Assembly: GCF_002876705.1 (NCBI RefSeq)
Contig: NZ_MDAG01000021.1
Span: 59,229-123,228, forward strand
Source: Enterovibrio norvegicus_B
GTDB lineage: Bacteria; Pseudomonadota; Gammaproteobacteria; Enterobacterales; Vibrionaceae
Direction: 5' to 3'
Length of the DNA: 64,000 bases
A model generated the notes under the pieces. It saw only the letters and a program-made list of their open reading frames with translations. It was not told where the DNA came from and searched no databases. This document shows, in pieces, positions 35,004 to 44,745 of the stretch. Position 1 is the first letter of the stretch. The number at the start of each line of letters is the position of its first letter. The position numbers and the translations under genes were made by a program.

Positions 35004-35813
35004 TTAAAGGGTATCGAGCTCTAATACATCTTGCATCGTAAAAAAGCCCGATGGTTTCGCATTGAGCCAAATCGCTGCGCGAACAGCACCGTTAGCAAAC
35101 GTCATTCGATTTGTCGCTTTGTGAGTGATTTCAACGCGCTCACCAATGTCAGCAAACATGGCTGTATGCTCACCCACAATGTCGCCAGCACGGATCGTGG
35201 CAAAACCTATTTCATCGCGGCTTCGCTCACCAGTGATACCTTCACGTGCATACACAGCAACATCACTCAACTTGTTGCCCATCGCACCTGCAATGGCTTC
35301 ACCCATGCCTATAGCAGTGCCCGAAGGTGCATCCACTTTATGACGATGGTGCGCTTCAACGATCTCAATGTCGCAGTAGTCACCCATCACTTTTGCGGCT
35401 TTCTCAAGCAGCTTAAAGACAAGGTTTACGCCAACGCTATAATTTGGCGCCATCACAATACCGGTGTCAGAAGCTGCAGCATCAATCAGTGCGCGCTGCT
35501 CATCAGTAAAACCTGTTGTACCAATGATCAGTTTCTTTCCATGCAGTTGGCACAGTGCAAGGTTGGCTAACGTCACGACAGGCGCAGTAAAATCAATGAT
35601 GACGTCAAAGTCACCTGCCACCTTTGCTAAATCATCCACAATGGTCACGTCGCGCTTACCAATGCCGGCGAGCTCACCTGCGTCAGCGCCAATAAGACTC
35701 GATTCAGGACGTTCACTTGCAGCAGTCAGTATTGCGCCTTCCATTCCATCCGTGGCTTGAATTAGCTGTCGGCCCATACGGCCAGCAGCGCCCGCAATTG
35801 CAATGCGAACCAT
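35004..35813 (-). CDS. dapB: 4-hydroxy-tetrahydrodipicolinate reductase
   Basis: A 269-residue NAD(P)H-dependent enzyme of lysine and diaminopimelate synthesis. The nucleotide-binding G-A-A-G-R-M-G-R motif is near residue 10. The catalytic block E-A-H-H-R-H-K-V-D-A-P-S-G-T-A contains the active His and Lys. The dapB-carA-carB order is as in E. coli. No long leader precedes it, so a lysine riboswitch is unlikely. After the stop only a weak hairpin (ATGCAG/CTGCAT, 34961-34986) could act as a terminator. Confidence 0.98.
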   Translation of the reverse strand: MVRIAIAGAAGRMGRQLIQATDGMEGAILTAASERPESSLIGADAGELAGIGKRDVTIVDDLAKVAGDFDVIIDFTAPVVTLANLALCQLHGKKLIIGTTGFTDEQRALIDAAASDTGIVMAPNYSVGVNLVFKLLEKAAKVMGDYCDIEIVEAHHRHKVDAPSGTAIGMGEAIAGAMGNKLSDVAVYAREGITGERSRDEIGFATIRAGDIVGEHTAMFADIGERVEITHKATNRMTFANGAVRAAIWLNAKPSGFFTMQDVLELDTL

Positions 35814-35971
35814 GTAAATCCCCTTTCAATCTTGGTCAGCGCCACGTCAACGCGGCGCAATAAAATCATTCGTTTGTCACTCTACCTTTTTCAAACAGTG
35901 ATGTATATCCGAGCAATGCTTGGAATGACGCTCTGTATCGTCGACGAAATTCTTCCCTCGCTAAAACGCAA

Positions 35972-35992
35972 AAAGGAGCCAAAGGCTCCTTT
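35972..35992 (-). terminator. ispH terminator
   Basis: AAAGGAGCC/GGCTCCTTT stem with a 3-nt loop; the minus-strand tail continues TTTTT. Confidence 0.85.
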
Positions 35993-36020
35993 AACACAGT
36001 CGAGAATAATCAAGGTGTCG

Positions 36021-36965
36021 TTAGTCAATATGCTTAACTTGAAGCTCGCGCGGCACTTCAAAGAACATGTTTTCTTCACGTCCTTTCAATTCTTCCACCG
36101 CCGTACCGCCATACGCTTCAATTTGAGCAATGATAAGATTCACAAGTTCTTCTGGTGCTGACGCACCCGCCGTCACCCCGACCTTCACCTTGCTTTCAAA
36201 CCATTCCGCTTTCACATCTTCTGCGCAATCCGTCAGGTATGCTGGCGTTCCCAGTTTTTCACTCAATTCACGTAAGCGATTGGAGTTTGAACTGTTCTTC
36301 GACCCCACCACCACCATCACATCACATTGTGTCGCCAACTCTCGAACTGCATCTTGGCGATTTTGGGTAGCGTAACAAATGTCATCTTTACGTGGACCTT
36401 GGATCTCAGGGAATACCTCACGTAATCGGTCGATCACGTCTGCAGTTTCATCCACAGACAAGGTGGTTTGACTGACGTAATGCAAGTTCGACGGGTCTTT
36501 CACATTGATGGTATGGACATCTTCCGGCGTTTCCACCAAGTACATACCACCTGTTTCGCTGGCATATTGTCCCATGGTGCCTTCCACTTCTGGATGGCCA
36601 GCATGGCCAATCAGCACCACTTCCATATTCTTACGACTTGCACGCGCAACTTCCATATGCACTTTTGTCACTAACGGACACGTTGCGTCGAACACGGTTA
36701 GACTGCGAGATTTTGCTTCATTGCGAACCGCTTGTGACACACCGTGGGCTGAAAAAATAACAATGCTGTCATCTGGCACTTCACTGAGCTCTTCAACAAA
36801 CACAGCACCACGAGACTTTAGGCCTTCCACAACAAAGCGGTTATGCACGACTTCATGACGCACATAAATAGGAGGCTGATACATTTCTAGTGCACGCTCA
36901 ACAATGCTGATAGCACGATCGACACCGGCACAAAACCCACGAGGGTTAGCTAGCAAAATCTTCAT
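36021..36965 (-). CDS. ispH: 4-hydroxy-3-methylbut-2-enyl diphosphate reductase
   Basis: A 314-residue [4Fe-4S] enzyme that performs the last step of the MEP isoprenoid pathway, giving IPP and DMAPP. The three cluster cysteines are in G-F-C-A-G-V-D (C12), A-T-C-P-L-V (about 96) and I-C-Y-A-T-Q-N-R-Q (about 197). Catalytic histidines appear in V-R-H-E-V-V-H and G-H-A-G-H-P-E-V-E-G-T. It is the last gene of the ribF-ileS-lspA-fkpB-ispH cluster; fkpB ends 11 bp upstream. Confidence 0.98.
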   Translation of the reverse strand: MKILLANPRGFCAGVDRAISIVERALEMYQPPIYVRHEVVHNRFVVEGLKSRGAVFVEELSEVPDDSIVIFSAHGVSQAVRNEAKSRSLTVFDATCPLVTKVHMEVARASRKNMEVVLIGHAGHPEVEGTMGQYASETGGMYLVETPEDVHTINVKDPSNLHYVSQTTLSVDETADVIDRLREVFPEIQGPRKDDICYATQNRQDAVRELATQCDVMVVVGSKNSSNSNRLRELSEKLGTPAYLTDCAEDVKAEWFESKVKVGVTAGASAPEELVNLIIAQIEAYGGTAVEELKGREENMFFEVPRELQVKHID

Positions 36966-36976
36966 TACAACGCCTT

Positions 36977-37408
36977 TTAACCGACACTCACTATTTCTAC
37001 ATCAAAGATGACATTTTGGCCGGCGAGTGGGTGATTAAAATCCACCGTGACAGACTCACCCGACACTTCCGTAATGACACCAGGAATTTCCTGACCACCA
37101 GGGCCAGCAAACGCGACGATGGTACCTTCCTCTAAAGGAATATCCCCAGAAAATTGACTGCGATCCATATGTTGGATGTTGTCAGGGTTGGATTGGCCAA
37201 ACGCATCATCAGGACCCAGTGTAAAACTGGCTTTCTCGCCTTCGGATAACCCTAGCAGGCACTTTTCAAAGTTATCCGTCAAACTGCCATCGCCCATCAC
37301 AAGCTTCGCAGGTTTGCCAGATGTCTGCGTGCTATCTGCTACAGAGCCGTCTTCTAGTTTAATGGTGAAGTGCATAACCACTTCACTCTTAGCGCTAATG
37401 TTTGCCAT
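36977..37408 (-). CDS. fkpB: FKBP-type peptidyl-prolyl isomerase FkpB (SlpA-like)
   Basis: A 143-residue cytoplasmic isomerase/chaperone with an FKBP domain containing an inserted flap (I-F domain): V-V-M-H-F-T-I-K-L-E-D-G-S-V-A-D-S-T near the N-terminus and N-H-P-L-A-G-Q-N-V-I-F-D-V-E near the end. The lspA-fkpB-ispH order is the same as in E. coli. No signal peptide. Confidence 0.95.
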   Translation of the reverse strand: MANISAKSEVVMHFTIKLEDGSVADSTQTSGKPAKLVMGDGSLTDNFEKCLLGLSEGEKASFTLGPDDAFGQSNPDNIQHMDRSQFSGDIPLEEGTIVAFAGPGGQEIPGVITEVSGESVTVDFNHPLAGQNVIFDVEIVSVG

Positions 37409-37583
37409 TCAACCATCCTTGAATTCAATGAGGACGTATACCGCCCAATCTTACCCGGTAACATCTTAATGTTGGGTATAAACCCCAATTCTAATTGGGT
37501 TATGTATTTTTTAATACAATACGGCGCTGCCCGTAAAACGACCAGCGCCATAGTGTTATTTCTTTTGTCTCACCACAAACCGT

Positions 37584-38096
37584 TTACTCAGTTTCAGCGG
37601 CTTGTTTTCTTGAGGACAAAATACTTTCCAGCACAATCAAACCAGCACCGATACAAATTGCCGTATCTGCCAGATTAAAGGCTGGCCAGTGATTCTTTCC
37701 GATAAAGAAATCGAGGAAATCGATCACGAAGCCATGAACAAGGCGATCAAACAAGTTACCGATCGCACCACCAATGACTAAGGCATAAGCGATGTTCAAG
37801 ATCTTGTTGCTCGCAGGCGTTTGGCGCATCCAGTACGCCAACATGCCTGATACGGTCAGTGCAATAGCAGCGAAGAACCATCGCTGCCAGCCACCGGCAT
37901 CGCTCAAGAAGCTGAATGCAGCGCCGTAATTGTGAACATACAAAAGATTAAAGAAAGGCAGCACCTCAATGCGGTTCGCCCAACCATATCCCATCGTGTC
38001 CATAACAAACAGTTTGCTGCCAATATCCAACACGAACACCAGCAGTGCTAGCCACAGCCAACGCACACCCGACTGTTTTACTGTCAGATCTTTCAT
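37584..38096 (-). CDS. lspA: Lipoprotein signal peptidase (SPase II)
   Basis: A 170-residue inner-membrane aspartyl peptidase with four transmembrane helices that cleaves prolipoproteins after Lgt has lipidated them. The two catalytic aspartates are in G-N-L-F-D-R-L and V-I-D-F-L-D-F. It lies 34 bp after ileS. The 175-bp gap to fkpB shows no obvious hairpin-plus-T-run. Confidence 0.97.
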   Translation of the reverse strand: MKDLTVKQSGVRWLWLALLVFVLDIGSKLFVMDTMGYGWANRIEVLPFFNLLYVHNYGAAFSFLSDAGGWQRWFFAAIALTVSGMLAYWMRQTPASNKILNIAYALVIGGAIGNLFDRLVHGFVIDFLDFFIGKNHWPAFNLADTAICIGAGLIVLESILSSRKQAAETE

Positions 38097-38130
38097 CCAG
38101 CCTTCCTACTCTCTTTATGCGTGGTGACGA

Positions 38131-40959
38131 TTACGCGAATTGACGCGTTTCGCCTTCACCATCAATGTTACTTACACAACGACCACAAAGGGTTGGATGT
38201 GCGTCGATTGTGCCTACATCTGCAACATGGTGCCAGCAACGCTCACACTTCTCTGCATCTGATTTCGCAACAACCACAGACAAACCATCGATTTCCGTTG
38301 CCACTGCAGCTTCCGGCGCTGCGTCAGTCGCAACAACGTCTGCTTTTGAGGTCAGCAACACGAAACGTAGCTCATTGCCCATCGCTTCTAGCTTGGCAGC
38401 AAACTCAGGTTTCGCATAAAGGGTGATTTCAGCTTCGAGTGAACCCCCGATTTTCTTATCGTTACGCGCTTGTTCTAGAACCTTGTTAACGGCACCACGA
38501 ACACGCAGCAATTCAGACCAGAATGCGTTATTCAATGTTTCGTCATCATTCAGACCAAACAAACCGTCGTACCACACCTCAGTGAATACGTATTTGCTGC
38601 GCGCACCCGGCATTTCGTTCCAGATCTCATCTGCAGTGAACGACATGATCGGCGCCATCCAACGTACCAAGGCTTCCATGATATGGAACAAGGCCGTTTG
38701 ACAGCTGCGGTGCGCAAGACCACCTGCTTTCGCGGTGTATTGACGGTCTTTGATGATGTCCAAGTAGAATGAACCCATCTCAACAGAACAGAACTGCATC
38801 AGACGTTGTGTTACTGCGTGGAAGTTACACTCTTCAAACGCTTTCAGCATTTCTTCTTGTGCTTCAAGTGCCTTACCAACCGCCCAGCGGTCTGCAATCA
38901 CCATGTCTTCCGCTGCAACCAAATCAGTTTCAGGGTTGAAACCGTTCAAGTTTGCCAGCAGGAAGCGCGCCGTGTTACGAATACGACGATACGCATCAGC
39001 ACTGCGGTTTAGGATTTGATCTGACACGGTCATTTCGCCCGTGTAATCCGTTGATGCCACCCACAAGCGTAGGATGTCGCCACCCAACTTGTTCATCACT
39101 TCTTGTGGAGATACAACGTTACCGATCGACTTAGACATCTTACGGCCTTGGCCATCAACGGTGAAACCGTGAGTCAACACTTGCTTGTAAGGCGCTGCAT
39201 TTTTGATTGCAACAGACGTCATGAGTGACGATTGGAACCAGCCACGGTGTTGATCCGAGCCTTCCAAGTACATGTCAGCTTCATTGCCGTTGAATTCCGC
39301 GCGTTGGTTAACAACCGCATAGTGCGTAGCACCTGAGTCGAACCAAACGTCTAGCGTGTCTAGCACTTTTTCGTAGCTTTCAGCATCGTCACCAAGCAAC
39401 TCAGCCGTGTCGAGATCCCACCACGCCTGAATGCCTGATTGCTCAACTTTCTTCGCGACTTTCTCGATCAATTCAACCGTGTTCGGGTGAAGATCTGAGG
39501 TTTCTTTGTGAACGAACAGTGCGATTGGCACGCCCCACGTACGTTGACGGGAGATACACCAATCAGGGCGACCTTCAACCATCGACTCGATGCGGTTTTG
39601 ACCCCACTCAGGGATCCACTGTACGTTTTTGATCTCTTCCAGTGCTTTCGCACGCAGACCTGCTTTCTCCATAGAGATGAACCACTGCGGTGTTGCACGG
39701 AAAATGATCGGTGTTTTGTGGCGCCAGCAATGCGGGTAGCTATGCTCGTACGCGTGGTGGTGAAGCAAAGAACCGTGTTCTTTCAACACGTCAATCACGT
39801 TGTCGTTTGCTTTTAACACGTGTTGACCCGCAAACAACTCGGTATCAGGCAAGTAAACGCCGTTACTGCCGACAGGGTTCGCCACTTCTAGGCCGTACTT
39901 TTGACCTACCACGAAGTCTTCTTGACCGTGACCAGGTGCAGTGTGAACAACACCCGTACCTGATTCAGTCGTTACGTGTTCGCCACAAATAACTGGCACA
40001 TCAAAGCTGTAGAACGGGTGGTTGAAGCGCAATAGCTCCAACGCGTCACCTTGGCAGAAACCAAGGTTATGGAAATGTTCGATACCTGCGCGATCCATCA
40101 CTTGCTTCGCAAGTTCAGATGCCACGATCAAACGGCGAGGTGTCTCGCCTTCCACTTGAACAAGTACATATTCCAGCGCATCAGAAACAGCCACTGCACG
40201 GTTTGCAGGCAACGTCCAAGGCGTGGTGGTCCAGATAACGATAGACACGTCACCGTGACCTTCATGGCCTTCCGCCAAACCGAATTTTGCCAATACAGCA
40301 GCTTCGTCTGTTGCACGGAACATCACATCAATAGAAGGCGATACTTTATTTTCGTATTCTACTTCTGCTTCAGCCAGTGCTGAACCACAGTCAGTACACC
40401 AGTGAACAGGCTTGAAGCCTTTATGAAGATGGCCGTTGTCTGCGATCTTACCTAGCGCACGAATGATGTTCGCTTCGGTGTTGAAGTCCATGGTCAAGTA
40501 TGGCTTGTCCCACTCACCCAACACACCAAGACGTTTGAAGTCAGCCTTTTGGCCTTCAACTTGCTTCGCTGCATATTCACGACATTTCTGGCGGAATTCA
40601 GCAGCCGTCACTTTTTTGCCCGGCTTGCCGACTTTTTTCTCAACCATCAGTTCGATTGGCAGACCGTGACAGTCCCAACCCGGTACGTAAGGTGCGTCAA
40701 AGTCCGACAATGTTTTGGACTTAATAATAATGTCTTTAAGAATCTTGTTTACTGAGTGACCAATATGGATGTTGCCGTTTGCATACGGAGGGCCGTCATG
40801 CAGGATGAAAGATTTCTTGCCTTTTTTCGCTTTACGGATCTCGCCGTAAAGATCTTCATCGTACCAACGCTTGAGCATTTGCGGCTCACGTTGTGCAAGA
40901 TTACCTCGCATCGGAAACGCGGTTTCCGGCAGGTTTAAGGTATCTTTAAAGTCACTCAT
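38131..40959 (-). CDS. ileS: Isoleucyl-tRNA synthetase
   Basis: A 942-residue class I aminoacyl-tRNA synthetase. The H-I-G-H motif occurs in Y-A-N-G-N-I-H-I-G-H-S, and K-M-S-K-S in G-R-K-M-S-K-S-I-G-N. The C-terminus carries a zinc finger (C-E-R-C-W...C-G-R-C). The start was set at ATG 40959, giving M-S-D-F-K-D-T-L-N-L-P; the upstream in-frame extension lies inside ribF. Coupled to ribF by a 7-bp gap. Confidence 0.98.
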   Translation of the reverse strand: MSDFKDTLNLPETAFPMRGNLAQREPQMLKRWYDEDLYGEIRKAKKGKKSFILHDGPPYANGNIHIGHSVNKILKDIIIKSKTLSDFDAPYVPGWDCHGLPIELMVEKKVGKPGKKVTAAEFRQKCREYAAKQVEGQKADFKRLGVLGEWDKPYLTMDFNTEANIIRALGKIADNGHLHKGFKPVHWCTDCGSALAEAEVEYENKVSPSIDVMFRATDEAAVLAKFGLAEGHEGHGDVSIVIWTTTPWTLPANRAVAVSDALEYVLVQVEGETPRRLIVASELAKQVMDRAGIEHFHNLGFCQGDALELLRFNHPFYSFDVPVICGEHVTTESGTGVVHTAPGHGQEDFVVGQKYGLEVANPVGSNGVYLPDTELFAGQHVLKANDNVIDVLKEHGSLLHHHAYEHSYPHCWRHKTPIIFRATPQWFISMEKAGLRAKALEEIKNVQWIPEWGQNRIESMVEGRPDWCISRQRTWGVPIALFVHKETSDLHPNTVELIEKVAKKVEQSGIQAWWDLDTAELLGDDAESYEKVLDTLDVWFDSGATHYAVVNQRAEFNGNEADMYLEGSDQHRGWFQSSLMTSVAIKNAAPYKQVLTHGFTVDGQGRKMSKSIGNVVSPQEVMNKLGGDILRLWVASTDYTGEMTVSDQILNRSADAYRRIRNTARFLLANLNGFNPETDLVAAEDMVIADRWAVGKALEAQEEMLKAFEECNFHAVTQRLMQFCSVEMGSFYLDIIKDRQYTAKAGGLAHRSCQTALFHIMEALVRWMAPIMSFTADEIWNEMPGARSKYVFTEVWYDGLFGLNDDETLNNAFWSELLRVRGAVNKVLEQARNDKKIGGSLEAEITLYAKPEFAAKLEAMGNELRFVLLTSKADVVATDAAPEAAVATEIDGLSVVVAKSDAEKCERCWHHVADVGTIDAHPTLCGRCVSNIDGEGETRQFA

Positions 40960-40966
40960 TGATTGT

Positions 40967-41926
40967 TCATTCCGTATGGACGTTTTCGACATTATCTTGA
41001 CCAGCCAGCCACGCACGCGCTGTCTGGGCATCAAGTTCAATTTGGGCTTTTAGCTCGTCTAGCGAGCCAAATTTTTTCTCATCTCGCAGCTTATGAAGAA
41101 GCTGCACTTCAACATGTCGACCGTAAAGGTCATCAGCGAAGTCAAACAGGTGCACTTCCAGTTGTTGGCGCACACCGTTAACAGTTGGTCGCGTGCCTAC
41201 GTTGGCAACACCACCTAACCATGTGTTCTCATCAATACCGCCGACCTTAACGACATACACGCCAGACACGGGTGTGACACGTCGCTTCAAAGGTACATTT
41301 GCGGTAGGGAATCCGATGGTACGACCCAGCTTCTTACCGTGGGAAACTCGCCCACTGATGCTATAAGGTCGCCCTAGCATCTGCTCCACTGCGTCTTGCT
41401 CGCCTCGTGCCAATTCATCACGAATGGCCGTACTGCTAACACGCTGCTCTGAGACACAAAAACTTTGCGTACTCACCACATCAAAATGTGCAGATTTTGC
41501 TTCTTGTTGCAGATAGACAAAATCGCCCTGACGCTTAGCGCCAAAGCGGAAGTCATCGCCGACTACGAGAAACTTAACACCCAATTGTTCAGCCAACAAG
41601 CGGTGAACAAAGTCATAGGGCGTCATCGCAGCGAATTTCGCATTAAAATTCACCACAAGTAACCGCTCAACGCCTAATTTTGCCAGCTGCGTGTATTTGT
41701 CACGTAAGCGGGTCAATCGCGCAGGCGCTCCATCAGCAGCAAACAGTTCTCTTGGTTGCGGTTCAAACAGCATGACCGTGGGCGGAACGCCCAACTCTCG
41801 GGCCTTCTTTACCACTTGAATAAGCACTTGTTGGTGGCCTAAATGCACACCATCAAAGTTACCGATCGTCAGTACGCACCCTCGGTGTCTGTCTCGGATG
41901 TTATGAATGCCTCGGATCAATTCCAT
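40967..41926 (-). CDS. ribF: Bifunctional riboflavin kinase/FMN adenylyltransferase
   Basis: A 319-residue enzyme that phosphorylates riboflavin to FMN and adenylates FMN to FAD. The adenylyltransferase domain at the N-terminus has T-I-G-N-F-D-G-V-H-L-G-H; the riboflavin-kinase domain at the C-terminus has H-G-K-K-L-G-R-T-I-G-F-P-T-A-N. It sits between murJ and ileS as in most gammaproteobacteria. Confidence 0.98.
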   Translation of the reverse strand: MELIRGIHNIRDRHRGCVLTIGNFDGVHLGHQQVLIQVVKKARELGVPPTVMLFEPQPRELFAADGAPARLTRLRDKYTQLAKLGVERLLVVNFNAKFAAMTPYDFVHRLLAEQLGVKFLVVGDDFRFGAKRQGDFVYLQQEAKSAHFDVVSTQSFCVSEQRVSSTAIRDELARGEQDAVEQMLGRPYSISGRVSHGKKLGRTIGFPTANVPLKRRVTPVSGVYVVKVGGIDENTWLGGVANVGTRPTVNGVRQQLEVHLFDFADDLYGRHVEVQLLHKLRDEKKFGSLDELKAQIELDAQTARAWLAGQDNVENVHTE

Positions 41927-41987
41927 AATGGTAAAACTGCTTTCCCCTAAAAAAACCGACGGATTATATACTAGTTATGCGCAGCAA

Positions 41988-43547
41988 TCAGCTTTCTGCT
42001 CGAAGTTGGCGCGGCCTTACACCAGATACGGCCAAAGACACTAGGTAAGTCACTGCACCCAAAGCGATTAAGCCAAAAAGAATGTAGGTACGTTCCCAGA
42101 GCCCCATCGCGAGCCAATCTGTATTTTCAGGCATCAACCAAAACACCAAACTGCCCATCAATGCCGCTCCAATCACGAGACGTAGCGTGAAGAACAGTGT
42201 TTCACGACTCACACGGTATACACCCTGCTTATGGAGGCCTCTGTAAAGTAAGCCCGCATTCACCAACGCTGACAACGCCGTTGCCATAGCAAGACCGACA
42301 TAGCCATAAAATGAAGCAAAGATCAGGTTAAACACCATATTGCTAACCATAGCTATGATGCCATAGCGCACAGGCGTCTTCGTGTCTTGGCGAGCATAAT
42401 AACCAGGTGCAAGCACTTTGATGAGCATGAAGTTAAGCAAGCCCGACGCGTAGGCCATTAACGACAGCGCCGCGGCATCCACGTCTGACGGGCTAAACTC
42501 GCCACGCATGAAGAGCACCATCAACATAGGTTTGGCCAACACCATCATGCCTACCATAGCGGGTAAGCCAAGCAACAGCACCATGCGAATGCCCCAGTCC
42601 ATCGTACTGGCAAACTGACCGGATGATTGCTCAACATGCTTTTTCGACAATGCCGGCAATATTACGGTGGCAATTGCAATACCAAACAACCCCAACGGGA
42701 ACTCTAAGAGGCGATCAGAGTAATACAACCAACTGATGGAACCGGTCGCAAGAAAACTCGCGATAAAGGTATCAAGTAGTAGGTTGATCTGACTAACAGA
42801 CACACCAAACAGGGCAGGAATCATCAAGGTGCGAATTTTCACAACACCTGGATGAGACCATCCCCATTTCGGTTTAACCAGCATTCCTTCGCGGTAAAGA
42901 AACGGAAACTGGAATGCAAACTGGATCAAACCGCCAAGGAAAACACCAATACCCAATCCAATTTCGGGCTGTTCTAAATTGGGCGCTATCCAAATGGCCG
43001 CCGAAATCATCGCAATATTGAGAAATACCGGCGTAAATGATGAAACGGCGAATCGTCCGAGCGTGTTGAGGATGGATCCTGCCAACGCCACAAAGGAAAT
43101 AAACCAAAGATAAGGGAAGGTGATCTTCAATATCAGAGACGCTAACTCAAATTTGTGCGCCGATGGGCCATCGTTGACCCAATCCAAAAACCAACCCGCA
43201 CCAAATAGTGCTGTGATCACAGGCGATGCAATCACGCCGACCACGGTGACAATGGTCACCAATACACCCAAGGTGCCTGATACGTAAGCAATCAGCTCAC
43301 GGGTTTTATTTTTATCATCACTGGCTTGGTACTCGGCTAAAACAGGCACAAACGCCTGTGAAAATGCACCTTCTGCAAACAGACGACGTAAAAAATTAGG
43401 GATTTTATTCGCGAAAAAGAAAACGTCCGCGGCGGCACCAGCCCCCATTAAGTTTGCGATAACCACATCGCGCACCAACCCCATCACGCGAGACACCATG
43501 GTCATAAAACTGACAATCATTCCCGAGCGAAGCAATCGCTTTGACAC
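41988..43547 (-). CDS. murJ: Lipid II flippase MurJ
   Basis: A 519-residue inner-membrane protein of the MOP superfamily with about 14 transmembrane helices, exporting lipid II for peptidoglycan synthesis. The N-terminus includes the conserved G-A-G-A-A-A-D-V-F-F-F-A-N-K-I-P-N-F-L-R-R-L-F-A. The gene is divergent from rpsT, as in E. coli and Vibrio (mviN-rpsT). Confidence 0.97.
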   Translation of the reverse strand: MSKRLLRSGMIVSFMTMVSRVMGLVRDVVIANLMGAGAAADVFFFANKIPNFLRRLFAEGAFSQAFVPVLAEYQASDDKNKTRELIAYVSGTLGVLVTIVTVVGVIASPVITALFGAGWFLDWVNDGPSAHKFELASLILKITFPYLWFISFVALAGSILNTLGRFAVSSFTPVFLNIAMISAAIWIAPNLEQPEIGLGIGVFLGGLIQFAFQFPFLYREGMLVKPKWGWSHPGVVKIRTLMIPALFGVSVSQINLLLDTFIASFLATGSISWLYYSDRLLEFPLGLFGIAIATVILPALSKKHVEQSSGQFASTMDWGIRMVLLLGLPAMVGMMVLAKPMLMVLFMRGEFSPSDVDAAALSLMAYASGLLNFMLIKVLAPGYYARQDTKTPVRYGIIAMVSNMVFNLIFASFYGYVGLAMATALSALVNAGLLYRGLHKQGVYRVSRETLFFTLRLVIGAALMGSLVFWLMPENTDWLAMGLWERTYILFGLIALGAVTYLVSLAVSGVRPRQLRAES

Positions 43548-43765
43548 CTATAACCCCTTAAAACCAAAAATAAAGTAAGATGCATCTGTCTGTTCATGTT
43601 ATCACGTCTGTTTTAATTGAATTCTAGACAGAACAACAAATGCGAAAAGGCAGATAAAAGGCTTACTTCATACTAAGAATGCTGGTAGAATCTGCCGCCA
43701 TATTAACCGCGATGTTCGTCACATGCCATTGCTATGGTAATGCGGCGCATTATTGCACAAATGAA

Positions 43766-43794
43766 TTGACAACTCGGGTAAAACGGGGCATATT
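43766..43794 (+). promoter_or_regulatory. rpsT promoter
   Basis: A perfect -35 TTGACA (43766-43771) and a -10 candidate CATATT (43789-43794) with a 17-bp spacer lie 47 bp before the rpsT start. The remaining murJ-rpsT gap shows nothing else definite. Confidence 0.6.
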
Positions 43795-43841
43795 CCTCGG
43801 CCTTAAATTGTCACCGAATATAAGATTTGGGAGTTAGACCC

Positions 43842-44102
43842 TTGGCGAATATCAAATCTGCTAAGAAGCGTGCAATCCAATCTGAGAAGCGCCGCCAGCA
43901 CAATGCAAGCCGTCGCTCAATGATGCGCACTTACATGAAAAAAACTATCGCAGCTATCGTAGCTGGTGATAAAGAAGCGGCTACTAAAGCGTTTGGCGAA
44001 ATGCAACCTATCTTGGATCGTATGGCTACTAAAGGCCTTATCCACAAGAACAAGGCTGCTCGTCATAAAGCGAACCTAGTTGCTCAAATCAAAGCTCTTT
44101 AA
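43842..44102 (+). CDS. rpsT: 30S ribosomal protein S20
   Basis: An 86-residue basic protein that binds 16S rRNA. The start is TTG at 43842, with GGGAG eight bases upstream, giving (M)-A-N-I-K-S-A-K-K-R. E. coli rpsT likewise uses UUG, where the poor start is part of S20 autogenous control. No usable ATG lies nearby. Confidence 0.97.
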   Translation: MANIKSAKKRAIQSEKRRQHNASRRSMMRTYMKKTIAAIVAGDKEAATKAFGEMQPILDRMATKGLIHKNKAARHKANLVAQIKAL

Positions 44103-44124
44103 TAGCGCTTAGATTTGAAATAAA

Positions 44125-44149
44125 AAAACCGGCTTATGGCCGGTTTTTT
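44125..44149 (+). terminator. rpsT terminator
   Basis: ACCGGC (44128-44133) and GCCGGT (44139-44144) with a 5-nt loop, flanked by A- and T-runs. Confidence 0.9.
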
Positions 44150-44346
44150 TATACGTGTTATTTAGACTTGAGTGCTAACTAAACGAATCTTCACACCTCA
44201 TCACTCATTCGCTTTAAAAGCTTCAACACCTCTTGTCTATGATTTCCATAGTAAAACGCCCATTAAGAACGAAGCCTCACAAGGCCGAGTATTGTGTTGG
44301 CAAGATGACTGATCAGGTATGAATACTTTGCTTTGCTCGACGGTGG

Positions 44347-44640
44347 TTACTTACAATATAGCTGGTGAAGTGTCGACATAATCGTTTGAACTTCAACACT
44401 TTTCAGCGAATAGTACACCGTTTGCGCTTCTTTGCGTGTGGCCACAAGCCCATCACGACGAAGCCAAGCAAGGTGTTGCGATAACGCTGACTGACTGAGT
44501 TGTAATTTGTCACTGAGCATGCCCACTGACAACTCACCTTCCAGCAAATAGCATAGAATGAAAAGTCGACGCTCATTGGCCATTGCTTTTAACAACTGTA
44601 CCGCTTTTGGCCCTTGTTCTTGCATCTGTTCCAAATCCAT
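44347..44640 (-). CDS. hlyU: ArsR/SmtB-family regulator HlyU
   Basis: A 97-residue winged-helix repressor/activator. The recognition helix S-Q-S-A-L-S-Q-H-L-A-W-L-R-R-D-G-L-V is nearly the same as in V. cholerae HlyU. Two cysteines (C30 and C96) correspond to the pair proposed to make HlyU redox-responsive; metal-binding residues of classic ArsR proteins are absent. In pathogenic vibrios it relieves H-NS silencing of toxin genes; its targets here are unknown. V. cholerae also carries it next to rpsT. Confidence 0.9.
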   Translation of the reverse strand: MDLEQMQEQGPKAVQLLKAMANERRLFILCYLLEGELSVGMLSDKLQLSQSALSQHLAWLRRDGLVATRKEAQTVYYSLKSVEVQTIMSTLHQLYCK

Positions 44641-44745
44641 ACTTACTGCCTACTGTCTTCCATGTAACGGGTTGTTTGGTTTCATTTAAGTTTAACACTG
44701 ATCATTTTGTTAACAATGCCTATCGTTTAAGAAAGGCGTTAAAAA

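Noticed and set aside
35814..36020. Lysine riboswitch upstream of dapB
   Set aside because: The leader is too short, with only the ispH terminator and a possible promoter; no lysine-riboswitch core is visible.
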